From the NCBI GenBank assembly GCA_934130355.1, contig CAKOXV010000013.1, positions 1 through 41,076 of the forward strand: DNA of 41,076 nucleotides, given 5' to 3'. The notes below the pieces were generated by a model. It saw nothing but the letters and a program-made list of their open reading frames with translations. It had not been told where the DNA came from and ran no database searches. The position numbers were made by a program, and so were the translations under genes. Source of the stretch: an uncultured Clostridia bacterium. GTDB lineage: Bacteria; Bacillota; Clostridia; TANB77; CAG-508. This document shows, in pieces, positions 8,067 to 16,226 of the stretch; positions within the stretch are counted from its first letter, which is position 1, and each line of letters starts with the position of its first letter.

Positions 8067-10079
8067 CTAGTAATTTAATATAATTCTAAATACTTCTGCT
8101 ACACTCCATCCTTGAGCATAAGCTCCTTTAGGTAAATAAGGTTTTTTAGAATCATATATTTCAGCTATGCTTCCAATACATCCTCTTTCAAATATTTCTT
8201 TTGAAAATGTTTTTATTACATTTGATCTAAACTCTTTTAATTTTTCTTCATATTTTGTTCTTTCTTTTTTGGTCTTGCTTAATTCTGCTAACTTTTTCAA
8301 TGAATCATAATATAGCCCTAAAAGCCATGTCCATGTAATTCCTTGATGATAACTAAAATCTCTTCTAGCTCCATCACCTTCATATATTTCTACATAGTTT
8401 TCTTCACCTTTAGCAAGTGTTTTTAATCCATAATCATTTAACAATTTTTTCTCTACTGTTTCTAGCATTTCTTGTGCTTGTATTGAACTTGGGTCTAAAA
8501 CAGGATATGTTAAACTTAATGCAAATAATTGATTTGGACGTATTTTGTCATCTCCTAAAACATCATATAAACATTTTTTCTTTTTGTTGTGGAATTTGCT
8601 TTCAAATGATTTTTTACATTTTGTTGCCATCTTTTGATATTTGCTAGCTTTTTCTTTTTCTTCGTTTTTGATAGCTAGTTCTTGCATAATTTTTAATGCA
8701 TTATACCACATTGCATTTATTTCAACAGGTTTTCCATTACGTGGTGTTACTGCAATTCCTGCGTATTTCGCATCCATCCAAGTGTTTTGTGTATATTCTG
8801 TTCCACTTACTATTAAGCCATCTACATCTAAATAAATGTTGTTATCATCTAATGTTATTTCATTAGAATAATTTTCTATAATTTCTTCTAATTTTGGATA
8901 TATTTCTTTCATTATAAAATCATAGTCAGAAGTGTAGTTTAAATATTTTTTTACTTGTTCAAATAAAAGTAATGCTGCATCTACACTATTATATAAAGGT
9001 CTATCGTCTCCTTCACAATAAGTATTAGGAACTAATCCGCATTTTATATCTCTAACAGCTGTTTTTAATATTTCTTTTGCTATCTTGTATCTTTTTGAAA
9101 CTAAAAATATTCCTTCATAAGAAATTAATGTATCTCTAAGCCAATCTAAAAACCATGGGTATCCTGCAATCATTGAATAAGAATCAAATTGTGGTCTTTT
9201 TATAACAAAATTATCTCCTGCTATTAAAAGTGCTCTTATTACATCTTTTTGTTCTTCTGTCATCTCTTCATTTATAAGTTTTGATTCATTTATTAATTTT
9301 GTTATTCTTGTTTTTTCTTTTTGTATTAATGTTTTAGCTTCAATGCTTTCTATATTATTTTCTAATGTTGCTATAAATGAAATCTGTTTTTCTTCTTTTG
9401 GATTTATACTTATTTCATATCTTCCTGGTACAAGATGATTTTCAACCGCTTCAAATCCTCTTTTTTCTTCTTCCATATAAAACATTCCATCAAATCCATC
9501 ATTTTGATGTTGAATGTACTTTCCTTCACTTATATTTATATATATAGGACAACTTTCATCTATTTTTAATACCACTTTTCTATCTTCTACTTGTTGTTCC
9601 AAATTATAAATATGATTGTGATTTATTCCATGAATATCTCTAAAATTCATGATTGGTGCTAATATTAATTTGGCAGGTTTTTCTCCATTTTTTATCTTAT
9701 ATTGCACTACAACTGTATTTTTTTGATATTCCATACATATTGTTTTTGTTATTTGAATATCTTCTACTTTGTAAGTAAATATTGGTAAAGTATCTTTTTC
9801 AAAACTTTCTTGATATTTATATCCTTGTGATATATATGTTTTTCCTATGTTTGAAAACAAATCATATTTTTTGTTTTCAATTTCTATACTTTCATCCAAT
9901 TTTGATAATATTAACATTCTTTTAGCAGGTGGAAGAATTGGTGCAATAAGTAGTCCATGATATTTCCTTGTATTTGCACCAATTATTGTTGATGAGGCAA
10001 ATCCTCCTATTCCATTTGTTATTATCCACTCTTTATCTAATGTTTTTTCTAGATTAAGACTTTCTTTTGTGAATTTCAT
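8067..10079 (-). CDS. Glycogen debranching enzyme (amylo-alpha-1,6-glucosidase, GH133-like)
   Basis: A 670-residue protein. The N-terminal half carries the bacterial GDE_N signature ('EWIITNGIGGFASSTIIGANTRKYHGLL'-type block, residues about 17-46). The C-terminal half is an (alpha/alpha)6-barrel with 'YPWFLDWLRDTLISYEGI', 'NTWMDAKYAG', 'VEINAMWYNAL' and 'SYHQGITWTWLLGLYYDSL'. These are conserved debranching-enzyme blocks with acidic residues in the catalytic cleft. It hydrolyses alpha-1,6 branch stubs left by phosphorylase, working with GlgP encoded about 1 kb downstream. The start has an AAAGGAG site and follows the yvcK-like stop by 12 nt, so it is co-transcribed. Confidence 0.93.
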   Translation of the reverse strand: MKFTKESLNLEKTLDKEWIITNGIGGFASSTIIGANTRKYHGLLIAPILPPAKRMLILSKLDESIEIENKKYDLFSNIGKTYISQGYKYQESFEKDTLPIFTYKVEDIQITKTICMEYQKNTVVVQYKIKNGEKPAKLILAPIMNFRDIHGINHNHIYNLEQQVEDRKVVLKIDESCPIYINISEGKYIQHQNDGFDGMFYMEEEKRGFEAVENHLVPGRYEISINPKEEKQISFIATLENNIESIEAKTLIQKEKTRITKLINESKLINEEMTEEQKDVIRALLIAGDNFVIKRPQFDSYSMIAGYPWFLDWLRDTLISYEGIFLVSKRYKIAKEILKTAVRDIKCGLVPNTYCEGDDRPLYNSVDAALLLFEQVKKYLNYTSDYDFIMKEIYPKLEEIIENYSNEITLDDNNIYLDVDGLIVSGTEYTQNTWMDAKYAGIAVTPRNGKPVEINAMWYNALKIMQELAIKNEEKEKASKYQKMATKCKKSFESKFHNKKKKCLYDVLGDDKIRPNQLFALSLTYPVLDPSSIQAQEMLETVEKKLLNDYGLKTLAKGEENYVEIYEGDGARRDFSYHQGITWTWLLGLYYDSLKKLAELSKTKKERTKYEEKLKEFRSNVIKTFSKEIFERGCIGSIAEIYDSKKPYLPKGAYAQGWSVAEVFRIILNY

Positions 10080-10091
10080 TTTTGTTCTCCT

Positions 10092-11576
10092 TTATGATTC
10101 TTTAATTGATTTTATTCTTTCACTATATTTAGTACTAAATTTACTTTGTTTTGTTTTTTTCTTGCTATTATCTGTTGGGCCTTTTTTGCTATTTTTCTTG
10201 TCTTGTTTTGTTTTTTCTTTTTTCAATTTATTTATTCTTTTATCTGATTTTAACTTAGCATTTAGCATCAAATATTCTGGATCACTTTCTTTATCTTGAT
10301 ATTTTAAATCATTACATATTAAAGTAATTGCTGATTCTGCTACTAAATAAGGATCATGTCTTATTTTTCCATTAATTATTGTTGATATATTTTTCTTTAT
10401 AAACTTTATTCCTTTTAATGATTGTTCATTAATATCCTGTTCTACTAAGTCTGCGCCTTCTTTATTATATTTTTTTATGTATTCAGGAATTACTTCTCCT
10501 GTGTCATAAATACAATAATCAATTAGTCCGTCTCCACAATGGTCTTTTATTGCTTTTAAATGGTCTGCCACTGTATAATCATCAGTTTGACCCGGTTCTG
10601 TCATAATATTATTTACATATATTTTTATTGCTTTACTTTCTTTTATTGCTTTTGCAACTCCATTTACTAATAAGCTTGGTATTATATTTGTATATAGACT
10701 ACCTGGTCCTATAATTATGCTATCCGCATTTTTTATTGCTTCTAGAACTTCTGGTGTAGCTTTGCAATTTGATGGCTTTAAATAAACTCTACTTATTTTT
10801 GTCATCTTATCATTTACTACTTCTGGAATTCTATCTTTTTCTTCAACAACATATCCATTATCTAATTCTGCACAAATTGTCATTTCTTGTGTTGTTACAG
10901 GTATTACATTTCCAGCCATATTAAACACTGAATTACTTTTTTCTATTGCTATAGCGTCATTTCCATATAATTCTTTCATTGCAGTAAAATATATGTCTGA
11001 AAATTTTAATCCTCTTAATTTTTCATTCTGCATTTCATGTTGTAGTAATTGTGGTATTGTTTCTTGTTTTTCTGTTGAAAGAGCTACTATACTATCTTTT
11101 ATTTCTTCAAATGGAAGTGTTGTTTTAAGTGCTCTTCTAGAAGCACTTGGAGTTTTACCATATTCTGAAACTGCAACTATTGCTGTTATGTTTTTGGTAT
11201 ATCTTTTCATTCCTTTTAATACTGTGTTTAATCCTGCTCCTCCTCCAATTGCAACTATTTGAGGTCCTCTATCATATATTCTCTTATCAAATATTAGAGA
11301 ATTTACATTTACATTTTTTCTTTGCTTTAACCTATCATCTGTTGCCTCTATAAACAATTCCATATTTCTCTTATTTAAAAATATTAAGCCTAAAACAATA
11401 CATGTAAATCCTACAACAAATACTATAATTACTTTTCCTGCATCCGCAAATTCCATTTCTTTTTCTACTAAAATTTCTGATATTCCATAACAAGTTAAAA
11501 TTATTCCTATTAATATTAAAAATATCCACCTTTTCATTTTTGAGCTAGATTTTAGCCATTGTAAAATTCCTTTCAT
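10092..11576 (-). CDS. yvcK: YvcK/CofD-like family protein, membrane-anchored, with lost signature motifs
   Basis: A 494-residue protein. Two N-terminal membrane helices (about residues 15-33 and 45-67) precede a YvcK-type domain: 'GPQIVAIGGGAGLNTVLKGMK', 'ADSIIIGPGSLYTNIIPSLL' and 'TEPGQTDDYTVADHLKAI' are clear family blocks. YvcK proteins bind UDP-sugars and support cell-wall synthesis and growth on gluconeogenic carbon. The usual DDGGSSG and PPGDIRN motifs are replaced here by 'SEYGKTPSASRRALKT' and 'LPFEEIKDSI', and the later GxxLGN-type block reads 'GLKFSDIYFTAM'. Ligand binding may therefore be altered. A lysine-rich tail of about 50 residues (from about 440) is extra. It sits between murB and the debranching enzyme, a context fitting carbon and envelope coordination. 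The start codon has only a weak ribosome site. Confidence 0.88.
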   Translation of the reverse strand: MKGILQWLKSSSKMKRWIFLILIGIILTCYGISEILVEKEMEFADAGKVIIVFVVGFTCIVLGLIFLNKRNMELFIEATDDRLKQRKNVNVNSLIFDKRIYDRGPQIVAIGGGAGLNTVLKGMKRYTKNITAIVAVSEYGKTPSASRRALKTTLPFEEIKDSIVALSTEKQETIPQLLQHEMQNEKLRGLKFSDIYFTAMKELYGNDAIAIEKSNSVFNMAGNVIPVTTQEMTICAELDNGYVVEEKDRIPEVVNDKMTKISRVYLKPSNCKATPEVLEAIKNADSIIIGPGSLYTNIIPSLLVNGVAKAIKESKAIKIYVNNIMTEPGQTDDYTVADHLKAIKDHCGDGLIDYCIYDTGEVIPEYIKKYNKEGADLVEQDINEQSLKGIKFIKKNISTIINGKIRHDPYLVAESAITLICNDLKYQDKESDPEYLMLNAKLKSDKRINKLKKEKTKQDKKNSKKGPTDNSKKKTKQSKFSTKYSERIKSIKES

Positions 11577-11588
11577 TTTTTCTTATTC

Positions 11589-11616
11589 GGCGATTTGACT
11601 TTCGCCTCCTCCTCTC
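11589..11616 (-). promoter_or_regulatory. Strong Shine-Dalgarno plus small hairpin upstream of the yvcK-like start
   Basis: On the minus strand AGAGGAGGAGG (11616-11607) is too far (about 30 nt) from the ATG at 11576. The pair GGCGA/TCGCC (11606-11602 with 11593-11589) could fold the intervening bases away and bring it nearer. The function is inferred only. Confidence 0.4.
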
Positions 11617-11621
11617 TATAT

Positions 11622-12518
11622 TTATCCGACTATTTCAATTTCTGTTTCTATATTTTTTTTGAACTTTTTATATACTTGGTCTTTAGTATATCCTATTAAT
11701 TTTTTAACATCTTCTGCTGTTGCATTATTTTTATTTATGATAAATCCTGCATGTTTTTCTGATATTTGTGCTCCTCCTATTTGATAACCTTTTAATCCAC
11801 AGTCATCTATAAGTTTTGCTGTTATGAAATCTGCTCCTCTTTTAAATGTACTTCCAGCGCTAGGATATTCTATTGGTTGTTTTTCCTTCCTATATGTTGC
11901 ATATTCTGTCATTTTAGCTTGTATGTCTGTTTGCTCGCCTTTTTCTAATTGTATTTCAGCTCCTAATATAATGTAATCTTTGTGTGAAAATATACTGTCT
12001 CTGTATGTAAATTCTGCTTGTTCATTTGACATTTTAAATATCTCACCATTTCTACTCATATATGTTATTGATTTTATAACATCTTTCATTTCTCTACCAT
12101 GTGCACCTGCATTCATTCTTATTGCTCCACCTATTGTTCCTGGTATTCCTGATGCAAATTCAAATCCAGCAAGTTCATGTTTTAAGCATTTTTGTGCTAT
12201 TAATCCTAATTTCATTCCACTTTCAACTTTTAATTCTGCTGTTTCATCATTTATTTCATAAGCTTGAAGTTCAATTTTTAAAACAATTCCTTTTATTCCT
12301 TCATCTGAAACGAGAATATTGCTTCCATTTCCTATAATTGTTAGAGGAATTTTATTTTTATTAGAAAATTCTAATATATTTCTTAAATCTTGAATTGTTT
12401 TTATTTTTATTAAACATTCTGCATTTCCACCTATTTTAAATGATGTATGTTTACTCATTGGTTCATTTTCAAAAACTTTATCTTCAGAAATGATTTTTTT
12501 TATTTCATCAATTTGCAT
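11622..12518 (-). CDS. murB: UDP-N-acetylenolpyruvoylglucosamine reductase
   Basis: A 298-residue MurB: the NADPH-dependent flavoenzyme that makes UDP-MurNAc in peptidoglycan synthesis. FAD-binding blocks are visible ('TSFKIGGNAECLI', 'IIGNGSNILV', 'ASGIPGTIGGAIRMNAGAHG'). The catalytic region 'PIEYPSAGSTFKRG' carries the family's active-site serine, and 'GGAQISEKHAGFIIN' follows. I place the start at the ATG 7 nt after GGGAGTGAG (protein begins MQIDEIKK). A longer reading frame begins upstream but lacks a ribosome site. It is the first gene of the murB - yvcK-like - debranching enzyme - holA operon, with a promoter at 12582-12610. Confidence 0.94.
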   Translation of the reverse strand: MQIDEIKKIISEDKVFENEPMSKHTSFKIGGNAECLIKIKTIQDLRNILEFSNKNKIPLTIIGNGSNILVSDEGIKGIVLKIELQAYEINDETAELKVESGMKLGLIAQKCLKHELAGFEFASGIPGTIGGAIRMNAGAHGREMKDVIKSITYMSRNGEIFKMSNEQAEFTYRDSIFSHKDYIILGAEIQLEKGEQTDIQAKMTEYATYRKEKQPIEYPSAGSTFKRGADFITAKLIDDCGLKGYQIGGAQISEKHAGFIINKNNATAEDVKKLIGYTKDQVYKKFKKNIETEIEIVG

Positions 12519-12581
12519 AATCTCACTCCCATATATATATATATGATATCTAGTTTTATATTTTTCCATAATTACATGTAC

Positions 12582-12610
12582 ATATTATCATTTTTTTCCT
12601 TAATTTACAA
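12582..12610 (-). promoter_or_regulatory. Promoter of the murB operon
   Basis: TTGTAA (12610-12605), a 17-nt spacer and TAATAT (12587-12582) lie on the minus strand. It is back to back with the nfeD promoter, which starts 20 bases away on the plus strand. Confidence 0.65.
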
Positions 12611-12629
12611 TAATTTTTAATAAATCTCT

Positions 12630-12657
12630 TTGATTTTTGCCAATTTTGTAGTATAAT
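12630..12657 (+). promoter_or_regulatory. Promoter of nfeD-SPFH operon
   Basis: TTGATT (12630-12635), a 16-nt spacer and TATAAT (12652-12657), 40 nt before the NfeD start. Confidence 0.65.
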
Positions 12658-12697
12658 ATATTTGCGTTTTTTATTATAAGAATAAGGAGGTTTTCTT

Positions 12698-13150
12698 ATG
12701 TGGCATATATGGCTAATTACAGCTGGAGTATTTTTCGTATTAGAAATTTTTACAGTAGGTTTTTTAGTTTTTTGGTTTGGAATTGCTGCTTTACTAGCAA
12801 TGCTTGTAAGTTTTATTACAAATAACCTAATTATCCAAACAACAGTATTTGTTATTTCTTCAGCTTTGCTTATATTTGCAACAAAACCATTAGTAAAGAA
12901 ACTTTCTAATAAAGATAATATTAAAACTAATGTCTATTCACTTACAGGAAAAAAGGCTATAGTCATTGAAGATATTGATTGGGCTACAGGTAGTGGGCAG
13001 ATAAAAATTGAAGGCCAAGTTTGGTCTGCTAAAACTAAAGAACAATTAAATATACCAAAAGGAACAGAAGTTGAAGTTGAAAGTATTGAAGGTGTAAAGG
13101 CTTATGTAAAACCTTTAAAAAATTACACCACACAAAAAATTAGTTATTAA
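12698..13150 (+). CDS. NfeD family membrane protein
   Basis: A 150-residue short-type NfeD (NfeD1b-like). Residues about 5-65 form two to three membrane helices rich in Phe and Leu ('FFVLEIFTVGFLVFWFGIAALLAMLV'-type). Residues about 82-145 form the OB-fold domain ('GKKAIVIEDIDWATGSGQIKIEGQVWSAKT', 'VEVESIEGVKAYVKPL'), with the usual GxxG and W. An AAGGAGG site precedes the ATG. The SPFH gene follows after 50 nt, the classic NfeD/stomatin pairing. NfeD partners are thought to help organise SPFH oligomers in the membrane; the precise role is not established from this sequence. Confidence 0.9.
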   Translation: MWHIWLITAGVFFVLEIFTVGFLVFWFGIAALLAMLVSFITNNLIIQTTVFVISSALLIFATKPLVKKLSNKDNIKTNVYSLTGKKAIVIEDIDWATGSGQIKIEGQVWSAKTKEQLNIPKGTEVEVESIEGVKAYVKPLKNYTTQKISY

Positions 13151-13200
13151 TATTAAAAAAATATATTAAAGTAAGTAGCACTTACTAAAAGGAGGAAAAT

Positions 13201-14100
13201 ATGGCTTTTTTAATCATATTACTTGTTATAATAGTAATCATAGCAGTAAAATCAATTAAAGTCGTTAGACAATCTGAGGTTTATATCATAGAAAGATTAG
13301 GAAGATTCCACAAAATAGCAGATGCTGGTCTTACAATCATAATTCCATTTTTTGATCATGTAAGAAGTGTTGTAAGTTTAAAACAACAAACAATGGATAT
13401 TCCACCTCAAGGAGTTATTACTAAAGATAATGTTACAATTACAATAGATACTGTTGTATTTTATCAAATTACAGATCCTGCAAAAGCAGTTTATGAAATA
13501 CAAAGTTTGAAAAAAGGTATTGAATATCTTGCAATAACAACAATTCGTGATATTGTTGGTAAAATGGATTTAGATGAAACATTTAGTTCTAGAGATGGAA
13601 TTAACTCTAAATTAAGAGTTATTCTTGATGAGGCAACAGATAGATGGGGTTGTAAAATAGATAGAGTTGAAATTAAAGACATCACACCACCTGCCGATAT
13701 TAGAGATGCAATGGAAAAACAAATGAATGCAGAAAGAAATAAAAGAGCTTTAATACTAGAAGCTGAAGCTCAAAAACAATCTGCAGTTACTATTGCAGAA
13801 GGTAAAAAGGCTGCTGCTATTCTTGAAGCTGAAGCTGATAGAGAAGCTAGAATTCGTAGAGCTGCTGGTGAAGCACAAGCAATTAAATCTGTTGCAGAAG
13901 CTAAAGCAAAAGAAATTTCTATGGTATATGATGCTATAAAATCTGCAAATCCAGATGACAAATTAGTTCAAATAAAATCACTTGAAGCACTTGAAGAAAT
14001 TGCCAAAGGTGAAGCAAATAAAGTATTTATACCATTTGAAGCTACAAGTGCTTTAAGTAGTTTAGGTGCTGCAAAAGAAATATTTACAGAGAAAAAATAA
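13201..14100 (+). CDS. SPFH/Band 7 (stomatin-like, QmcA-type) protein
   Basis: A 299-residue protein with one N-terminal membrane helix (about residues 2-18). A stomatin-type SPFH domain follows ('QSEVYIIERLGRFHKIADAGL', 'VDVV-like DTVVFYQITDPAKAVYEI', 'VEIKDITPPADIRDAM'). Then comes a long Ala/Glu-rich coiled coil (about residues 175-240) and a short tail. Proteins of this family form large membrane-bound oligomers linked to membrane quality control and fluidity. A GGAGG site precedes the ATG, and it is coupled in an operon with NfeD. A terminator-like hairpin follows immediately. Confidence 0.92.
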   Translation: MAFLIILLVIIVIIAVKSIKVVRQSEVYIIERLGRFHKIADAGLTIIIPFFDHVRSVVSLKQQTMDIPPQGVITKDNVTITIDTVVFYQITDPAKAVYEIQSLKKGIEYLAITTIRDIVGKMDLDETFSSRDGINSKLRVILDEATDRWGCKIDRVEIKDITPPADIRDAMEKQMNAERNKRALILEAEAQKQSAVTIAEGKKAAAILEAEADREARIRRAAGEAQAIKSVAEAKAKEISMVYDAIKSANPDDKLVQIKSLEALEEIAKGEANKVFIPFEATSALSSLGAAKEIFTEKK

Positions 14101-14107
14101 TAGTAAA

Positions 14108-14137
14108 AAGTTGGCTTGTAAAAGGCCATCTTTTTTT
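14108..14137 (+). terminator. Terminator after the SPFH gene
   Basis: An imperfect hairpin (AGTTGGC with GCCATCT around a short AT-rich loop) is followed by seven T residues on the plus strand, just before the convergent small gene. Confidence 0.7.
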
Positions 14138-14330
14138 AATCACTTAATTTAGAATATAGTCCTATTGATACAACTCCAGCTATACCAACTAAAGAGTAGA
14201 CTATTCTACTAAAAACACTCATATCTCCAAATAGTGTAGCAACTAAATCAAATTTAAATAGTCCTATTAATAGCCAATTTATTGCACCTATTATAACAAG
14301 TGTTAAAGAAATATAATATAAAGTTTTCAT
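14136..14330 (-). CDS. DUF378-family small membrane protein
   Basis: A 64-residue protein starting at the ATG after GGAGGTAACG (protein begins MKTLYYIS). Two hydrophobic helices surround 'AINWLLIGLFKFDLVATLFG', and 'RIVYSLVGIAGVVSI' follows; this is the DUF378 pattern. Function in the family is unknown. It converges with the SPFH gene; their 3' ends meet at the terminator. An in-frame ATG four codons upstream lacks correct spacing to the ribosome site. Confidence 0.85.
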   Translation of the reverse strand: MKTLYYISLTLVIIGAINWLLIGLFKFDLVATLFGDMSVFSRIVYSLVGIAGVVSIGLYSKLSD

Positions 14331-14413
14331 CGTTACCTCCATTTATAAGTTATTATATATACTAGTATATTTAAATTTATAAAAAATATGCAAAAATTAG
14401 TATTTATAGTATG

Positions 14414-14857
14414 GTTACTATTCAGCCTATGTATATCCCTTCCTTCTCCTCACCAGCAATGTTGTAAAAATAAATGAAATATTTTGTGTATCTAACCTTA
14501 ACGTTAAAAATTCTTATTTAATAAAATGAGTAATGTTCGCGGTTCACTTAAGTATTTATACATTTTTCATAAACTCCTCGGCTACCCTACATAACGTTAA
14601 CAAATTCTAGAACAAAAATCACAACAATACCCGAAGACAGGACCCTTTATGATTTTTGTTTTAGAATTTGTAATACTATTCCGGTCACATTCGTCATTTA
14701 TTCAAAATGTATAAATACTTAAGTGAATTCCGTGAAAGAGTCTTGTTTTATTAAATTAGAATTTCTTCGGGAAGGTTAGCTTATACAAAATATGTAATGT
14801 CTTTTACAACATTGCTGGTGAGGAGGATGATGGGATATACATAGGCTGAATAGTAAC
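14414..14857. repeat. Long rod-forming element 1 (novel family)
   Basis: The outer arms (for example GTTACTATTCAGCCTATG at 14414 and its complement ending at 14857) pair almost perfectly for about 50 bases. Inside lies the conserved core shared with the elements at 27847-28046 and 40559-40911: ATTTTGTGTATCTAA on the left strand and GGTTAGCTTATACAAAAT on the right. Further in are a long variable helix and a terminal hairpin (14600-14621 with 14650-14671, one G-U). It contains no ORF of note and lies between divergent genes. It could be a structured RNA, a MITE-like element or a cruciform. Confidence 0.85.
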
Positions 14858-14886
14858 ATAATATGATAAGTTTTTGGTACCAAAAT

Positions 14887-14915
14887 TTGCATTTTTTACA
14901 AATATATGTTATAAT
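14887..14915 (+). promoter_or_regulatory. Promoter of the 110-residue membrane protein gene
   Basis: TTGCAT (14887-14892), exactly 17 nt, and TATAAT (14910-14915) lie just outside rod element 1 and about 36 nt before the start codon. Confidence 0.8.
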
Positions 14916-14951
14916 CTTTCTTATATAGAAATATAAAAAGAGGTGAACTAC

Positions 14952-15284
14952 ATGTCATTATTAGTAGTAATGTACATATTAATATTTATAATATTTGCAT
15001 TAATTGGTTATGCAGTAATGCAAATTAAATTAGCAGGAATAGAAGTTAAAGATTTTTGGAGCTTTATTGAAGCAAACCAAATATTAGATAAATTATATGA
15101 ATTTTCAAAAAAATATAAAACACTTAATTCTCAGCAAAAAGTTATATACTTAATGGAAGCTGAAAAAGTGTTTACTGCATTTGATAAAATCCCTTCTATA
15201 ATTTGGGAGGACGAATTTAAAAAATATGATGAAGTTCTAAAAAAATATAAAGAAATTAAAATTGAAAGATGGATGTCTAATTAG
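14952..15284 (+). CDS. Hypothetical small membrane protein
   Basis: The start is the ATG following AGAGGTG (protein begins MSLLVVMY); an in-frame GTG three codons upstream overlaps the ribosome site and is unlikely. The 110-residue product has one N-terminal membrane helix (about residues 2-24) and a soluble, charged, probably helical tail rich in Lys and Glu ('DKLYEFSKKYKTLNSQQKVIYLMEAEKVF'-type region). I recognise no family. A terminator-like hairpin overlaps its 3' end, and the CDF transporter gene follows 43 nt later. Confidence 0.8.
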   Translation: MSLLVVMYILIFIIFALIGYAVMQIKLAGIEVKDFWSFIEANQILDKLYEFSKKYKTLNSQQKVIYLMEAEKVFTAFDKIPSIIWEDEFKKYDEVLKKYKEIKIERWMSN

Positions 15285-15301
15285 TCTTGTCCATCTTTTA
15301 T
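15265..15301 (+). terminator. Possible terminator overlapping the 3' end of the small membrane gene
   Basis: AAAGATGGA (15265-15273) pairs with TCCATCTTT (15290-15298), followed by a short T-rich stretch. The left arm is inside the coding region. It could be partial, allowing read-through into the CDF gene. Confidence 0.5.
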
Positions 15302-15327
15302 TTAATGGAAAGTGAGTATTAATTCTT

Positions 15328-16200
15328 ATGGATGAAAGATTTAAAAACACAAAAAAAGTTGGAATTTGTGGAATTATTGGAAATATATTTTTATTATCAA
15401 TAAAAGCTGTAGTTGGATTTTCTAGTAAAAGTCAAGCTATGATTGCAGATAGTATAAATAGTGCTGGTGATATATTTGCATCTTTAATGACTTTTATAGG
15501 AAATAAAATTGCAAGTATTCCTGGCGATAATGACCATAATTTTGGACATGGAAAAGCTGAATATATTTTTTCATTATTTATAGCTATTTCTATGCTTTTC
15601 GCATCACTTAAAACAATAATTGATGCTATTACAACACTATTTACTGGAAATAACATTATATTTTCTTGGTGGTTAATAATTGTTTGTGTTATTACAATTG
15701 TAACAAAAGCCATTTTGTTTTTATATACAAGAGTTATGTATAAGAAATATGACAATATCTTGTTAGAAGCAAATATGGAAGACCATAGAAATGATTGTAT
15801 TGTTACAACATTTACTTTAATTTCTGTAATTTTGTCTGCTAATGGTATAACTTGGTTTGATAGTGTTGTTGGTATTGGAATATCTTTATGGTTATTTAGA
15901 ACCGGCTTGAAAATCTTTATTGAAAGTTATAATGTTTTAATGGATATTTCTATTGATGAAAACACAAAAGACATTATTTTAGATATAGTACATTCGTTTA
16001 AAGATGTTAAATGTTTAAATGGTCTTTCATCAACACCTGTCGGAGAAAAATATATAATTTTCTTAACTATTGCAGTCGATGGAACTATGACAACTTTTGA
16101 TAGTCATAGTTTAGCAGATTCTCTAGAAAAAAGTATTGCCCAATTAAATAAGGTATATAAAGCTATCGTACATGTTGAACCATATATTGAAAAAAAATAG
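15328..16200 (+). CDS. Cation diffusion facilitator (CDF) family transporter
   Basis: A 290-residue metal/proton antiporter of the CDF family. About six membrane helices are present in the first 200 residues, and a cytoplasmic ferredoxin-like domain follows. Metal-site motifs are visible: 'AMIADSINSAGDIFASL' in helix 2, 'HNFGHGKAEYI' after it, and 'DHRNDCIVTTF' in helix 5. These are typical of Zn/Mn/Fe exporters; the metal cannot be fixed from sequence alone. The ribosome site (GGAAAGTGAG, about 11 nt before ATG) is weak. The gene ends convergently with clpC at a shared terminator. Confidence 0.92.
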   Translation: MDERFKNTKKVGICGIIGNIFLLSIKAVVGFSSKSQAMIADSINSAGDIFASLMTFIGNKIASIPGDNDHNFGHGKAEYIFSLFIAISMLFASLKTIIDAITTLFTGNNIIFSWWLIIVCVITIVTKAILFLYTRVMYKKYDNILLEANMEDHRNDCIVTTFTLISVILSANGITWFDSVVGIGISLWLFRTGLKIFIESYNVLMDISIDENTKDIILDIVHSFKDVKCLNGLSSTPVGEKYIIFLTIAVDGTMTTFDSHSLADSLEKSIAQLNKVYKAIVHVEPYIEKK

Positions 16201-16226
16201 AAACAGTAACTGTTTCTATTTTTTTA
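16193..16226. terminator. Bidirectional terminator between the CDF gene and clpC
   Basis: AATAGAAACAG pairs with CTGTTTCTATT around a TAA loop, with A and T runs on either side. It contains both stop codons and can work in both directions. Confidence 0.85.

Noticed and set aside
12519..12569. N-terminal extension of MurB
   Set aside because: The frame is open upstream, but it crosses the ribosome site and an AT-repeat, and the MurB family starts close to the chosen ATG.
14331..14413. Promoter for the DUF378 gene
   Set aside because: A TATAAT-like box exists on the minus strand, but no -35 box at 16-18 nt was found; the AT-rich sequence makes chance likely.
14414..14857. Element 1 considered as an IS or transposon with terminal inverted repeats
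   Set aside because: No transposase frame inside, no target-site duplication seen, and the three copies have different terminal arms, which is not expected for a family of insertion sequences sharing ends.
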